Notes: a model not told the origin generated them from the letters alone. Shown: positions 15,679 through 24,548, counted from the stretch's first letter. The stretch: DNA of 40,892 bases from Oscillospiraceae bacterium (GCA_015066085.1 SVPA01000012.1:1-40892), one strand, 5' to 3'. Numbers and translations are program-made.

Positions 15679-16503
15679 TTGAAAATTGCTCTCATTCCGA
15701 ATTTTGAAAAAACGGGCACCAAAGACCTTTTGCTTAATGCTATTAAAATTCTAAGTGACAGCGGCGCAGAGTGTTTTGTTCCTGAAAGCATAATGGTCGA
15801 CTGTAAAAGTATGCCTGATAACCTGCTTTACGAAAACTGCGATATAGTAATTACTATCGGCGGTGACGGAACTCTTATTAAACATGCTAAAGCAGCGTCC
15901 CGTCACGAGAAGTCTTGTCTTGGAATCAATACGGGTCGTCTGGGCTTTCTTGCAAATCTTGAAAAAGACCAACTGGGTCTTCTTGAGAAACTTGTCAGCG
16001 GTGATTTTTCTGTAGAATCGAGAATGATGCTTTCTGTTAAGGCGGTCAAAAACGGTTTAGTTGTGTGTGAAGATATTGCGCTCAACGATGCGGTTATTTC
16101 TAGCGGTGCCGTTTCCAAAATGACCGATATCAGCCTTAATGTTTCCGGTGATGGAATTGAGTATGTTGCCGATGGAGTAATTTTTTCAACCCCAACAGGT
16201 TCAACTGCCTATTCAATGTCTGCGGGAGGACCCATAATTGACCCTGAGGTTCGCTGTATAACAGTAACGCCAATTTGTTCTCACTCCCTCACGGCTCGGC
16301 CGATACTAGCCAATGAGTTTGCGCAAATGAGGGTCGGGTTAAAAGATTCCTCAAGAACAAAGGCTATTTTAACCGTCGACGGAAAACACTGTTGTGAAGT
16401 CGATTTTGATACTCAAATTTATATCAGCCGTTGCCCATTTGATGCAAAACTTATCAATGTAAGCGATGCTACAATTTATAAAACAATATCTAAAAAGTTC
16501 TAG
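15679..16503 (+). CDS. nadK: NAD kinase
   Basis: Makes NADP from NAD and ATP (or polyphosphate). The ~274-residue protein has the key GGDGTLIKHAK motif, GINTGRLGFLANLE, the NE/D-like region and TPTGSTAYSMSAGGPI, all typical of bacterial NadK (PpnK). I favour the TTG at 15679, giving (M)KIALIPNFEK as in homologues, because AAGGAG at 15663-15668 sits ten bases before it. The ATG at 15670 is only one base from that ribosome site, though it overlaps the tlyA stop attractively; the difference is three residues. It is part of the tlyA-nadK-argR-recN run. Confidence 0.95.
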   Translation: MKIALIPNFEKTGTKDLLLNAIKILSDSGAECFVPESIMVDCKSMPDNLLYENCDIVITIGGDGTLIKHAKAASRHEKSCLGINTGRLGFLANLEKDQLGLLEKLVSGDFSVESRMMLSVKAVKNGLVVCEDIALNDAVISSGAVSKMTDISLNVSGDGIEYVADGVIFSTPTGSTAYSMSAGGPIIDPEVRCITVTPICSHSLTARPILANEFAQMRVGLKDSSRTKAILTVDGKHCCEVDFDTQIYISRCPFDAKLINVSDATIYKTISKKF

Positions 16504-16513
16504 GAGAAACTAA

Positions 16514-16966
16514 ATGAAAAATAAGCGACAAGCGGTAATTATCGAACTTATTCGTAACAATGTTCTGACAACACAGGACGAACTTCTTGAAGCCCTTAAA
16601 AACCTTGGATACGAGGTTACACAGTCTACGGTTTCGCGAGATATTAAGGAACTGAGAATAGTTAAAGCACAGGACGAGTCGGGAGTTTACAGATATCTTG
16701 TTTCCGGGAAAAATAACGACAGAATTAGAAACCGCAATCATTTTGAAGAGATTTTTTCAAAGTCTTGTATTGATGTGGTTTATTCGCAAAATACCGTCGT
16801 TATTAAGTGTTATTCCGGAATGGCGTCAAGTGTATGTGTTGCGCTTGACAATCTGTTTAGTGATATTATATTAGGCTCTCTTGCAGGTGACGACACAATC
16901 TTTGCAATAACTTCGGGAGAAGCCGATTCTATAACCCTTACCAAGAAAATAAATAAACTTATTTAA
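16514..16966 (+). CDS. argR: Arginine repressor ArgR/AhrC
   Basis: A 150-residue hexameric regulator that uses L-arginine as corepressor. The N-terminal winged helix (residues about 1-70) includes NNVLTTQDELLEALKNLGY and QSTVSRDIKELRIVK, the DNA-recognition helix. The C-terminal oligomerisation and arginine-binding domain contains GDDTIFAI, the diagnostic aspartate pair. It is located, as in many Firmicutes, between nadK and recN. The likely target here is the arg operon whose end lies at the left edge of the window; its operator would be outside. TAGGAGA precedes the ATG. Confidence 0.96.
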   Translation: MKNKRQAVIIELIRNNVLTTQDELLEALKNLGYEVTQSTVSRDIKELRIVKAQDESGVYRYLVSGKNNDRIRNRNHFEEIFSKSCIDVVYSQNTVVIKCYSGMASSVCVALDNLFSDIILGSLAGDDTIFAITSGEADSITLTKKINKLI

Positions 16967-16978
16967 CGGAGATATTTT

Positions 16979-18646
16979 ATGCTTAAATATCTACATATTG
17001 AGAATATTGCAGTAATTGAGTCTGCAAGCATCGAACCCGACCTGGGATTTAATGTCTTAACCGGTGAAACGGGTGCTGGTAAATCTATTATTATTGACTC
17101 AATTAATGCTGTACTTGGCGAACGCACCTCAAAGGATATAATTAGAAGCGGGGCAGATAAGGCACTTGTTTCTGCCGTTTTTAGCGACCTTTCAGATGCG
17201 GCTCTTTCGGTTCTTAATGAAAACGGAATTTCTCCGGATGAGGACGGACTTGTTATGGTTCAAAGGCAACTTAGTCTAAAATCAAACGGAAGTATAAGAA
17301 TTAACGGACAGGTTGTTACCGCCCAGGTTCTTCGAGATATTTCAAAATTCCTCGTTAACATTCACGGGCAGCACGATAGTCAAATGCTGCTAAAACCTGA
17401 AAATCATTATATTTATCTTGACCTTGTTGCCGACAACGAAAAGGAAATAAGTGATTATAGAGAAGCCTTTGGCACATTTACCTCTATTCGCAGACAAATC
17501 AAAGAACTTGAATGTGATGAAGATAAGAAATATGAGCGAATAGATTTGCTCAATTTCCAGATTAACGAACTCGAAACTGCCGATATAAAGGTTGGCGAAA
17601 CCGAACAACTTAAGAAGACTCGGGAACTAATTCGCAACTCTGAAAAACTAATAAAAGCCCTCAGTGACTGCTCATATATGCTAAACGGCGATATCGATTC
17701 TGACGGCGCTATCTCGCTTGCCAGAAGCGCTCAAAGTTTTATTGAAAAAGTTTCGGCAGACGAACTGTCAGATACCGCTAAACTGCTTTCTGAGTCAATT
17801 GACGGACTTGATACTGTTGCTGATACTATCCGCAGTTTCATCGCCGATTTTCCGTATTCAAAAGAAGAAGCCGAAAAAACCGACGAAAGACTTGACACAA
17901 TCAACCGTATAATGTTAAAATACGGCAATAGTGAAGCGTCTGCTCTTGAGTATCTCGAAAAAGCAAAGGCTGAACTTCTTCAGATTCAGTTTAGCGAAGA
18001 AACTCTTGAAAGACTCGAAGGCGAACTCCAAAATGCTCAACAAAGGCTCGTTTCGGCGGGAGAAAAACTGACACAGTCCCGAGTGAAAGCAGCAAACAAG
18101 TTCGCAAATGAGGTTTGTGAGTCGCTCAAGTTTATGGATATGTCGGGCGTTCGCTTTATTGTTGATATTGGCAAGGCAAAATATTCTGTTAACGGCTGCG
18201 ATAGCGTAGAGTTTCTTATTTCTGCCAACGCGGGTGAGTCGGTTAAACCTCTCTCAAAGGTTGCTTCCGGCGGAGAACTTTCCAGAATTATGCTTGCTAT
18301 AAAAGGTATAATTGCAGACAGAGATAATGTTGATACCTTGATTTTCGACGAAATTGATACAGGAATAAGCGGACGGGCCGCGTCTAAAGTCGCTGTACAA
18401 CTTAAAAATGTGTCTAAACTTCGTCAGGTAATTTGTGTAACCCATTTAGCACAGATTGCCGCCGCCGCTGAAAGCCATTTTTTAATTGAGAAAAATGTTA
18501 AAAACGGCAAAACTTATACCGAGGTTACTCTTTTAGGTCAGGATGACCGAGTAAAAGAGATTGCCCGAATAATGTCGGGAACGGTATTATCAGAAAATAC
18601 AATCAGTTCCGCTAAGGAACTTTTGGATAGGAGTAAAAATCAATGA
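16979..18646 (+). CDS. recN: DNA repair protein RecN
   Basis: An SMC-like ATPase that acts early in double-strand break repair and holds DNA ends. The 555-residue protein has Walker A GETGAGKS near residue 34, the RecN-typical QRQLSLKSNGSIRINGQ and HGQHDSQMLL segments, a central coiled coil (about 155-360), the ABC signature ASGGELSRIMLAIK, and Walker B TLIFDEIDTGISGRAA. CVTHLAQIAA follows, a RecN/SMC H-loop region. Length is normal. It ends in ATGA, overlapping the tyrS start by four bases. Confidence 0.97.
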   Translation: MLKYLHIENIAVIESASIEPDLGFNVLTGETGAGKSIIIDSINAVLGERTSKDIIRSGADKALVSAVFSDLSDAALSVLNENGISPDEDGLVMVQRQLSLKSNGSIRINGQVVTAQVLRDISKFLVNIHGQHDSQMLLKPENHYIYLDLVADNEKEISDYREAFGTFTSIRRQIKELECDEDKKYERIDLLNFQINELETADIKVGETEQLKKTRELIRNSEKLIKALSDCSYMLNGDIDSDGAISLARSAQSFIEKVSADELSDTAKLLSESIDGLDTVADTIRSFIADFPYSKEEAEKTDERLDTINRIMLKYGNSEASALEYLEKAKAELLQIQFSEETLERLEGELQNAQQRLVSAGEKLTQSRVKAANKFANEVCESLKFMDMSGVRFIVDIGKAKYSVNGCDSVEFLISANAGESVKPLSKVASGGELSRIMLAIKGIIADRDNVDTLIFDEIDTGISGRAASKVAVQLKNVSKLRQVICVTHLAQIAAAAESHFLIEKNVKNGKTYTEVTLLGQDDRVKEIARIMSGTVLSENTISSAKELLDRSKNQ

Positions 18647-19863
18647 CCCTTTATGAAGAACTTATTGAACGCGGACTTATTGCCCAGGTAACAAACGAAA
18701 CCGAAATTAAAGAAATGATTAACAACGGAAAGGCTACCTTTTATATCGGATTTGACTGTACTGCCGATAGCCTTACCGCTGGACATTTTATGGCGCTTAC
18801 CCTTATGAAAAGGCTCCAAATGGCTGGAAATAAGCCGATTGCTCTTATCGGCGGCGGAACTACCATGATTGGCGACCCTTCGGGCAGAACCGATATGAGA
18901 AAAATGTTAACTATCGAAGATATTAACCATAATGCCGCTTGTTTTAAGCGCCAAATGGAAAGTTTTATCGATTTTTCTGAAGGCAAAGCCCTTATGGTAA
19001 ACAATGCTGACTGGCTTTTAGATCTTAATTATGTTGAACTTCTTCGTGAAGTTGGTGCTTGTTTCTCTGTCAACAATATGCTTCGTGCCGAGTGCTATAA
19101 GCAGAGAATGGAAAAAGGTCTTTCCTTCTTTGAGTTCAACTATATGATTATGCAGTCCTACGACTTCTATCATCTTTTCAAAAACTATAACTGCAATATG
19201 CAGTTTGGCGGAGACGACCAATGGTCAAATATGCTTGGCGGCACTGAACTTATCCGTAAAAAACTCGGAAAAGATGCTCACGCTATGACCATTACGCTTC
19301 TTACCGATTCTCAGGGTAAAAAGATGGGCAAAACCGCAGGAAATGCCGTTTGGCTTGATGCGAATAAAACCACACCTTATGAGTTTTATCAATATTGGAG
19401 AAATGTTGACGATGCCGATGTAATTAAGTGCATTAAAATGTTGACCTTTATTCCTATTGAAACTATTCGTGAATACGAAAAGTGGGAAGGCAGTGAACTA
19501 AATAAGGCTAAAGAAATTCTCGCTTTTGAACTTACTCAAATGATTCACGGAACTGAAGAAGCCGAGAAGGCTCAAAATGCTGCTCGTGCGATTTTCGGCG
19601 CCGGAGCAAACGATGATAATATGCCTACAACTACTCTTTCGACAGATGACCTTACTGACGGAGTTATCGGTATCCTTGACCTTATGAGTAAAGGTGGACT
19701 TATTACCTCTAACGGAGAGGGAAGACGCCTTGTTCAGCAAGGAGGCGTTTCGGTTGACGGCCAAAAGGTAACCGACCCCGCTACCAAGATAACCGCCGAG
19801 AGCCTCACAAACGGTGTTGTAATTAAAAAAGGCAAAAAGGTTTTCCATAAGTTTAATGTTTAA
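18643..19863 (+). CDS. tyrS: Tyrosyl-tRNA synthetase
   Basis: Class I synthetase charging tRNA-Tyr. The 406-residue protein has the HIGH-equivalent TADSLTAGHFM, the tyrosine-site FGGDDQWSNMLGGTEL, the KMSKS-equivalent KKMGKTAGN, and a C-terminal S4 domain (GEGRRLVQQGGVSVDGQKV). The internal FDCTADSL replaces the more usual 'GFDPTADSLHIGH'; this fits the TyrS form seen in other Clostridia. Its ATG overlaps recN, so there is no room for a T-box leader and it must be co-transcribed with the repair gene. A strong terminator follows. Confidence 0.96.
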   Translation: MTLYEELIERGLIAQVTNETEIKEMINNGKATFYIGFDCTADSLTAGHFMALTLMKRLQMAGNKPIALIGGGTTMIGDPSGRTDMRKMLTIEDINHNAACFKRQMESFIDFSEGKALMVNNADWLLDLNYVELLREVGACFSVNNMLRAECYKQRMEKGLSFFEFNYMIMQSYDFYHLFKNYNCNMQFGGDDQWSNMLGGTELIRKKLGKDAHAMTITLLTDSQGKKMGKTAGNAVWLDANKTTPYEFYQYWRNVDDADVIKCIKMLTFIPIETIREYEKWEGSELNKAKEILAFELTQMIHGTEEAEKAQNAARAIFGAGANDDNMPTTTLSTDDLTDGVIGILDLMSKGGLITSNGEGRRLVQQGGVSVDGQKVTDPATKITAESLTNGVVIKKGKKVFHKFNV

Positions 19864-19874
19864 CAGATAAAAAT

Positions 19875-19910
19875 AAACTCCGCATAGCCTACGCTATGCG
19901 GAGTTTTAAT
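19875..19910. terminator. Bidirectional terminator between tyrS and the HTH-GlmM gene
   Basis: AAACTCCGCATAGC, loop CTAC, GCTATGCGGAGTTT: a fourteen-pair perfect stem between convergent genes, with T/A tails on each strand. Confidence 0.92.
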
Positions 19911-19916
19911 ATTATA

Positions 19917-21539
19917 TTATTCTGCTAGGTGTCCGCCGTCAACTATTGCCTTTGCAATTATTTCGGCATATTCAACACATTTTTCCTGGGTAGTAGCCTC
20001 AATCATAATTCTGATAACCGGCTCGGTTCCGCTCATTCTAAGAAGAGCACGTCCTTCGCCGCCAATAAGGCCGTTAACCTTATCAAGCGCTTCTTGAACA
20101 GCAGCGTCATTTATAGCCAAATCTTTATTTTTAACCCTTAAGTTTTTCATATATTGAGGATAAAGTTTAAGGGGAGCAACAAGATTTGCAAGGGTTGATT
20201 TTGTTGAGCAAACTTCTTCGGCAATCATAATTGCGGTAAGAATTCCGTCACCGGTTGTTGCATATTTCTTAAGAATAATATGTCCTGACTGCTCTCCGCC
20301 GAGTGCATAATCGTTTTCCTGCATACACTCATAAACAAAGCGGTCGCCAACGGTGGTTTGAACGCAGTCGATATTTGCCTTTTTAAGTGCGGAGAAAAGT
20401 CCGCTGTTTGACATAATGGTTGCAACAACAGTATTTCCTGTTAGTATATCACGGCTTTTAAGGCGTTTTGCAAGAATATACATAATTCCGTCGCCATCAA
20501 CAACATTTCCGTTTTCATCAACTGCTATACATCTGTCACAGTCGCCGTCAAATGCAAAACCGAGATCAAGGTGCTGTTCCTTAACAAGTTTGCAAAGACG
20601 CTCGATATGGGTTGAACCACAATCGGTGTTAACGTTAAGGCCGTCAGGTTCTGCCCCAATGACTACTGTCTGTGCACCGAGGGCACTGAAAACAGCGTCA
20701 GCAATTGTCCAAGAAGCACCGTTTGCACAGTCAAGACCGATTCTAAGTTTCTTATAGGAATGAGAAGCGATAGAAATCAGATATGCAATATAGCGGTTTC
20801 TTCCTGCTACATAGTCAACAATACAGCCGAGACGCTCGCGGGAGGCAAGGGGAATATCGTCACCCTTTACGCCGAGAGTTGCCAAATCGTTGTCTAAATA
20901 GCATTCGATAAGTGCGGTAGTGTTATCATCTAACTTCTCGCCATAACGGTTAATAACCTTAATTCCGTTATCATAAAAGGGGTTGTGAGAAGCAGTAATC
21001 ATAATACCGCAGTCGAATTCATCCTGACGGGTAACATAAGAAACGCTGGGTGTGGTTGTAACGTGAAGCATATATGCATCAGCACCCGAAGCAGTAATTC
21101 CTGCAGCAATCGAGTATTCAAGCATATAACTTGAACGACGGGTGTCCTTACCGATTACAATTCTTGGACGATAACCGGGTTTAGTGTTTCCCGAAAGGGA
21201 AGAGGAATAGTACCAGCCTAAAAATCTACCGATTTTGTAAGCCTGCATAGAGGTAAGACCGACGTTTGCCTCTCCTCTGAAACCGTCTGTACCAAAGTAC
21301 TTGTTTTTAACAGGAACCGAAGGCTTATTGCGGTCAAAAACAACCTCATCGTGTAAAAGGTCGTCGGCTGAAATGCTAAAAAGTTCACAAAGCAAAACAA
21401 CCTTATCGATTTGTGGGAGCGCCTGGTCCATTTCCCATTTAGAAACTGACTGACGGGAAACGCTAATCTTTTCAGCAAGTTCCTCTTGAGAAAGACCGAT
21501 AGAGGTACGAAGATTCTGAATCTTTTGACCTATAGTCAT
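19917..21539 (-). CDS. glmM: Phosphoglucosamine mutase fused to an N-terminal XRE-type HTH domain
   Basis: A 540-residue two-domain protein. Residues 1-62 are an XRE/Cro-C1 helix-turn-helix (IGLSQEELAEKISVSRQSVSKWE); after a ~17-residue linker, residues ~80-540 are a complete GlmM that interconverts glucosamine-6-P and glucosamine-1-P for peptidoglycan precursors. GlmM marks are KYFGTDGFRGEAN, the phospho-serine loop TASHNPFYDNGIK with Ser184, the metal site DGDCDR (331-336), GGEQSGH and the phosphate-binding RMSGTEP. The frame is continuous and no start codon with a ribosome site exists at the GlmM boundary, so the fusion looks real. It is monocistronic, away from the usual cdaA-cdaR-glmM context. 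HTH-enzyme fusions usually imply regulation by the enzyme's ligand; that is inference. Confidence 0.93.
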   Translation of the reverse strand: MTIGQKIQNLRTSIGLSQEELAEKISVSRQSVSKWEMDQALPQIDKVVLLCELFSISADDLLHDEVVFDRNKPSVPVKNKYFGTDGFRGEANVGLTSMQAYKIGRFLGWYYSSSLSGNTKPGYRPRIVIGKDTRRSSYMLEYSIAAGITASGADAYMLHVTTTPSVSYVTRQDEFDCGIMITASHNPFYDNGIKVINRYGEKLDDNTTALIECYLDNDLATLGVKGDDIPLASRERLGCIVDYVAGRNRYIAYLISIASHSYKKLRIGLDCANGASWTIADAVFSALGAQTVVIGAEPDGLNVNTDCGSTHIERLCKLVKEQHLDLGFAFDGDCDRCIAVDENGNVVDGDGIMYILAKRLKSRDILTGNTVVATIMSNSGLFSALKKANIDCVQTTVGDRFVYECMQENDYALGGEQSGHIILKKYATTGDGILTAIMIAEEVCSTKSTLANLVAPLKLYPQYMKNLRVKNKDLAINDAAVQEALDKVNGLIGGEGRALLRMSGTEPVIRIMIEATTQEKCVEYAEIIAKAIVDGGHLAE

Positions 21540-21625
21540 ACTTAGTCACACTCTTTTCAAATTAATTTATTATAGAATACAATATTATTCTTATTAGTTC
21601 TATCAACTATGGATTGAACTTTTTT

Positions 21626-21640
21626 GCAACCAACGGTTGC
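21626..21640. promoter_or_regulatory. Perfect dyad upstream of the HTH-GlmM gene (candidate operator)
   Basis: GCAACC-AAC-GGTTGC, a 15-bp perfect inverted repeat about 87 bases before the ATG, in a 210-bp intergenic region. It has the size of an XRE-type operator and could be read by the fused HTH. It lies upstream of the most plausible -10 box (TATAAT on the minus strand, 21571-21576). Confidence 0.45.
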
Positions 21641-21713
21641 GTTTGTAAATGCTTTTACTTTGATATTATACACCAAAACTTTGAAAAATTCAAACAAAAC
21701 TTGTCGAAAAATC

Positions 21714-21742
21714 AAAAAAACTCTCCAGACGGAGAGTTTTTT
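21714..21742 (-). terminator. Intrinsic terminator of the asd-dapA-dapB operon
   Basis: CTCTCC-AGAC-GGAGAG flanked by A and T tracts, just after the dapB stop on the minus strand. It is symmetrical and could work in both directions. Confidence 0.85.
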
Positions 21743-21749
21743 ATTAAAA

Positions 21750-22505
21750 TTATAATGAAATTATGTTGTTCATATCGTAAATGCCGTTTTCTTTTCCCTT
21801 CATATATATAGCCGCTTTAATGGCGCCAACAGCAAAAACTTCCTTTGAGGTTGCCTTATGGGAAAGGGTAATAACCTCGTCGTGACCGGCAAAAATCACC
21901 TCATGTTCGCCAACAATATTACCGCCGCGAACCGAATGAATACCAATTTCGTTTGTGGGCCTTTTTTCTCTTTTTGAATGTCGGTCATATTCATACATCA
22001 TCTTATTATCAAGAGTGTTATTTATGGCCTCTGCCAACATTATTGCGGTTCCCGAGGGTGCGTCTATTTTTTGATTATGGTGTTTTTCAATAATTTCAAT
22101 ATCAAAATTACCGTCTAAAACAAAGGCCGCTTTCTTGGAAAGAGCAACAAGAAGATTTATGCCAAGTGACATATTAAATGTAAAGAAAAGAGGGATTTCC
22201 TTTGAAGCCGATTTAATGGTTTCGGTTTGTGAGGAGGAGAAACCTGTGGTAGCCAAAACAACAGGTAGTTGCTTTTCTTTCGCAAAGGTAAGCAGACTAA
22301 CTAAAACCGACGGATGAGAAAAATCGATTATAACATCTGCCTTCTCAGTAATCTCTTCAAATTTTTCATAAACGGGATACCCTAATGAACAATCAGTATT
22401 GATATCTACTCCGGCAACAATCTCAATATCATCTCTTTGACTTGCACAAGCAGAAATAACTCTGCCCATTTTTCCACAGCATCCGCTTAAAATAATTTTT
22501 GTCAT
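21750..22505 (-). CDS. dapB: 4-hydroxy-tetrahydrodipicolinate reductase
   Basis: NAD(P)H-dependent reductase of the diaminopimelate/lysine pathway. The ~251-residue protein has the Rossmann start KIILSGCCGKMGRVI, EIIEKHHNQKIDAPSGTA (substrate-binding and catalytic His/Lys region) and SVRGGNIVGEHEV. I chose the ATG at 22505, which has AAGGA eight bases upstream; an upstream ATG at 22514 would add three residues but abuts that ribosome site. It is the last gene of asd-dapA-dapB and is separated from dapA by a hairpin. Confidence 0.95.
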   Translation of the reverse strand: MTKIILSGCCGKMGRVISACASQRDDIEIVAGVDINTDCSLGYPVYEKFEEITEKADVIIDFSHPSVLVSLLTFAKEKQLPVVLATTGFSSSQTETIKSASKEIPLFFTFNMSLGINLLVALSKKAAFVLDGNFDIEIIEKHHNQKIDAPSGTAIMLAEAINNTLDNKMMYEYDRHSKREKRPTNEIGIHSVRGGNIVGEHEVIFAGHDEVITLSHKATSKEVFAVGAIKAAIYMKGKENGIYDMNNIISL

Positions 22506-22531
22506 TTTAATCATCCTTAACTTAAATATAA

Positions 22532-22551
22532 TGGCAGGAAAAATCCTGCCA
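22532..22551 (-). terminator. Hairpin between dapA and dapB
   Basis: TGGCAGGA-N4-TCCTGCCA, an eight-pair stem in the 56-bp gap, followed on the minus strand by an A/T-rich (ATTATATTT) stretch. It may be a weak terminator or an mRNA-stabilising stem that lowers dapB output. Confidence 0.5.
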
Positions 22552-22561
22552 CATTTTAGTA

Positions 22562-23449
22562 TTAAATAAGGTCAAATTTTTTAAGTTCTTTAATAAGAAC
22601 TGCTTTTGTGCTTTCTTCCATAGGAGTCATGGGAAGACGAACGGGACCCATATTCATTCCCATAAGATTCATAGCCTCTTTACAGGGAATCGGGTTAACC
22701 TCGATAAACAAAGCGTCGATAAGCGAAGAAAGTTCTATCTGCATTGCAGCCGCACCTTCAAGGTCGCCGTTTAACATTTTATCGCAAAGTTCAACCGTTT
22801 CTTTCGGCATAACATTAGATAAAACCGAAATTACGCCTTTACCGCCAAGAGCCATAATAGGAACAATTTGGTCGTCGTTGCCTGAATAGATATCAAGTTT
22901 ATCACCGCAAAGAAGTCTGGTTTTAACAACGCTTGAAATATCGCCGTTTGCTTCTTTAATAGCAACAATATTGTCAATATCGGCAAGTTTTGCATAGGTT
23001 TCGGGCTTAATATTTACCCCTGTTCTTGAGGGAACATTATAAAGTATAATTGGGAGCGAAACTCGCTCAGCGATATACTTATAGTGGGCAACAAGTCCGT
23101 TTTGTGTTGCCTTATTATAATAAGGGGTAACAATAAGAAGTGCGTCAGCACCTGCTTCTTCAGCCTCTTTTGCAAGGTCGGCAGCACAAGCAGTATCGTT
23201 GCTTCCTGCACCGGCAATAATCTTCACTCTGCCCTTTGCGCACTCAATTGCAAAACGAATTACTTTAGAGTGCTCTTCGAGGGTCATTGTAGCAGATTCG
23301 CCTGTAGTTCCGCAGATAACGAGAGCGGGAATACCTGCCTGAATCTGTTCATCAATCAGAGTCTTTAAACGGTCAAAGTTAATTGAACCGTCTTCGTTCA
23401 TAGGAGTAACAAGTGCGGTTGCAACTCCTTCAAAAATTGTGTTTTTCAT
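22562..23449 (-). CDS. dapA: 4-hydroxy-tetrahydrodipicolinate synthase
   Basis: Condenses pyruvate with aspartate semialdehyde. The 295-residue TIM-barrel protein has GTTGESATM (pyruvate carboxylate site), YYNKATQNGLVAHY with the catalytic tyrosine, YNVPSRTGVNI, and the Schiff-base lysine in VAIKEANGD, plus GNDDQIVP and GGKGVISVLSNVMP. The start at 23449 has AGAGG eight bases upstream; an in-frame TTG six bases earlier is less well placed. It lies 19 bases after asd. In sporulating relatives this pathway also feeds dipicolinate, but spoVF/dpaAB genes are not in view. Confidence 0.96.
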   Translation of the reverse strand: MKNTIFEGVATALVTPMNEDGSINFDRLKTLIDEQIQAGIPALVICGTTGESATMTLEEHSKVIRFAIECAKGRVKIIAGAGSNDTACAADLAKEAEEAGADALLIVTPYYNKATQNGLVAHYKYIAERVSLPIILYNVPSRTGVNIKPETYAKLADIDNIVAIKEANGDISSVVKTRLLCGDKLDIYSGNDDQIVPIMALGGKGVISVLSNVMPKETVELCDKMLNGDLEGAAAMQIELSSLIDALFIEVNPIPCKEAMNLMGMNMGPVRLPMTPMEESTKAVLIKELKKFDLI

Positions 23450-23468
23450 AGACAAAACCTCTTAAAAA

Positions 23469-24548
23469 TTAGTCCATATAACCCTGTACGCAAAGGAGTT
23501 CTGCAAGAAGAACTGCGCCGCCTGCAGCACCGCGTAGGGTGTTGTGAGAAAGGCAAACGAACTTGTAGTCATATTGACTGTCTTCACGGAGTCGGCCAAT
23601 TGAAACAGCCATTCCGCCTTCAAGTTCACGGTTAAGTTTGGTCTGGGGCATATTATCTTCTTCGAAGTAGTTAAGGAACTGTTTTGGAGCACTTGGGAGA
23701 CTAAACTCTTGGGGAGCGCCCGAAAACTCTTTCCATTTTGCAAGAATTTGTTCTTTTGTAGGTTTCTTATCAAAACTTACAAAAACAGCGGCCATATGTC
23801 CGTCCGAAACGGGAACGCGAAGACATTGCGCAGTAAATTTAGGAGAGTCAGCGCAAACGATTTTGTCGCCATCAACCTTACCCCAAATCTTAAGGGGTTC
23901 TTTTTCGCTTTTCTCTTCTTCTCCGCCGATGTAGGGGATTACGTTATCAACCATTTCAGGCCAACGTTCAAAGGTTTTACCGGCACCTGAAATTGCCTGA
24001 TAGGTGCAAACGAGAACATTCTTTACACCGAACTCGTCAAGAGGGTAAAGTGCGGGAACATAACTTTGAAGAGAACAGTTTGATTTAACAGCAACGAAGC
24101 CTTTCTTTGTTCCAAGGCGTTTTCTTTGTGCTTCGATAATAGCGGTGTGGTCAGAGTTAATTTCGGGAATAACCATAGGAACATCATCTGTGAAACGATG
24201 AGCACTGTTGTTGGAAACAACGGGGCATTCAAGTTTAGCATAAGCCTCTTCAAGAGCCTTAATTTCGTCCTTTTTCATATCGACCGCACAGAAAACAAAA
24301 TCAACTGCTTCTGCGATTTTTTCCATATCTTTAACTGCGTCTAAAACGGGCATATTTAAAAGTTTTTCGGGAACGGGTTTGGTCATCGCCCAACGACCAC
24401 CAAGAGCCTCTTCATAGGTCTTACCTGCACTTCTTGAACTTGCCGCAAGAACCTTTACATTAAACCAAGGATGGTCTGCAAGTAAAAGGGCAAATCTTTG
24501 ACCAACCATTCCGGTTGCACCAATAATTCCTACTTCGTATCTTTTCAC
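23469..24548 (-). CDS. asd: Aspartate-semialdehyde dehydrogenase
   Basis: Reduces aspartyl phosphate to the semialdehyde, the branch point to lysine/DAP, threonine and methionine. The 359-residue protein starts with the NADP-binding RYEVGIIGATGMVGQRFA. The catalytic cysteine is in VKSNCSLQSYVPALYPL, and AISGAGKTFERWPEM plus VPVSDGHMAAVFV follow. The length and motif spacing match the archaeal/fungal-type ASADH rather than the shorter E. coli type; this subclass is common in Clostridia. Of two GTG starts I prefer 24548, eleven bases after the GGAAGGA ribosome site; GTG at 24557 is only two bases from it. It heads asd-dapA-dapB from a consensus promoter. Confidence 0.94.
   Translation of the reverse strand: MKRYEVGIIGATGMVGQRFALLLADHPWFNVKVLAASSRSAGKTYEEALGGRWAMTKPVPEKLLNMPVLDAVKDMEKIAEAVDFVFCAVDMKKDEIKALEEAYAKLECPVVSNNSAHRFTDDVPMVIPEINSDHTAIIEAQRKRLGTKKGFVAVKSNCSLQSYVPALYPLDEFGVKNVLVCTYQAISGAGKTFERWPEMVDNVIPYIGGEEEKSEKEPLKIWGKVDGDKIVCADSPKFTAQCLRVPVSDGHMAAVFVSFDKKPTKEQILAKWKEFSGAPQEFSLPSAPKQFLNYFEEDNMPQTKLNRELEGGMAVSIGRLREDSQYDYKFVCLSHNTLRGAAGGAVLLAELLCVQGYMD

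Noticed and set aside
18600..18643. T-box regulation of tyrS
   Set aside because: tyrS overlaps recN by four bases, so no leader exists.
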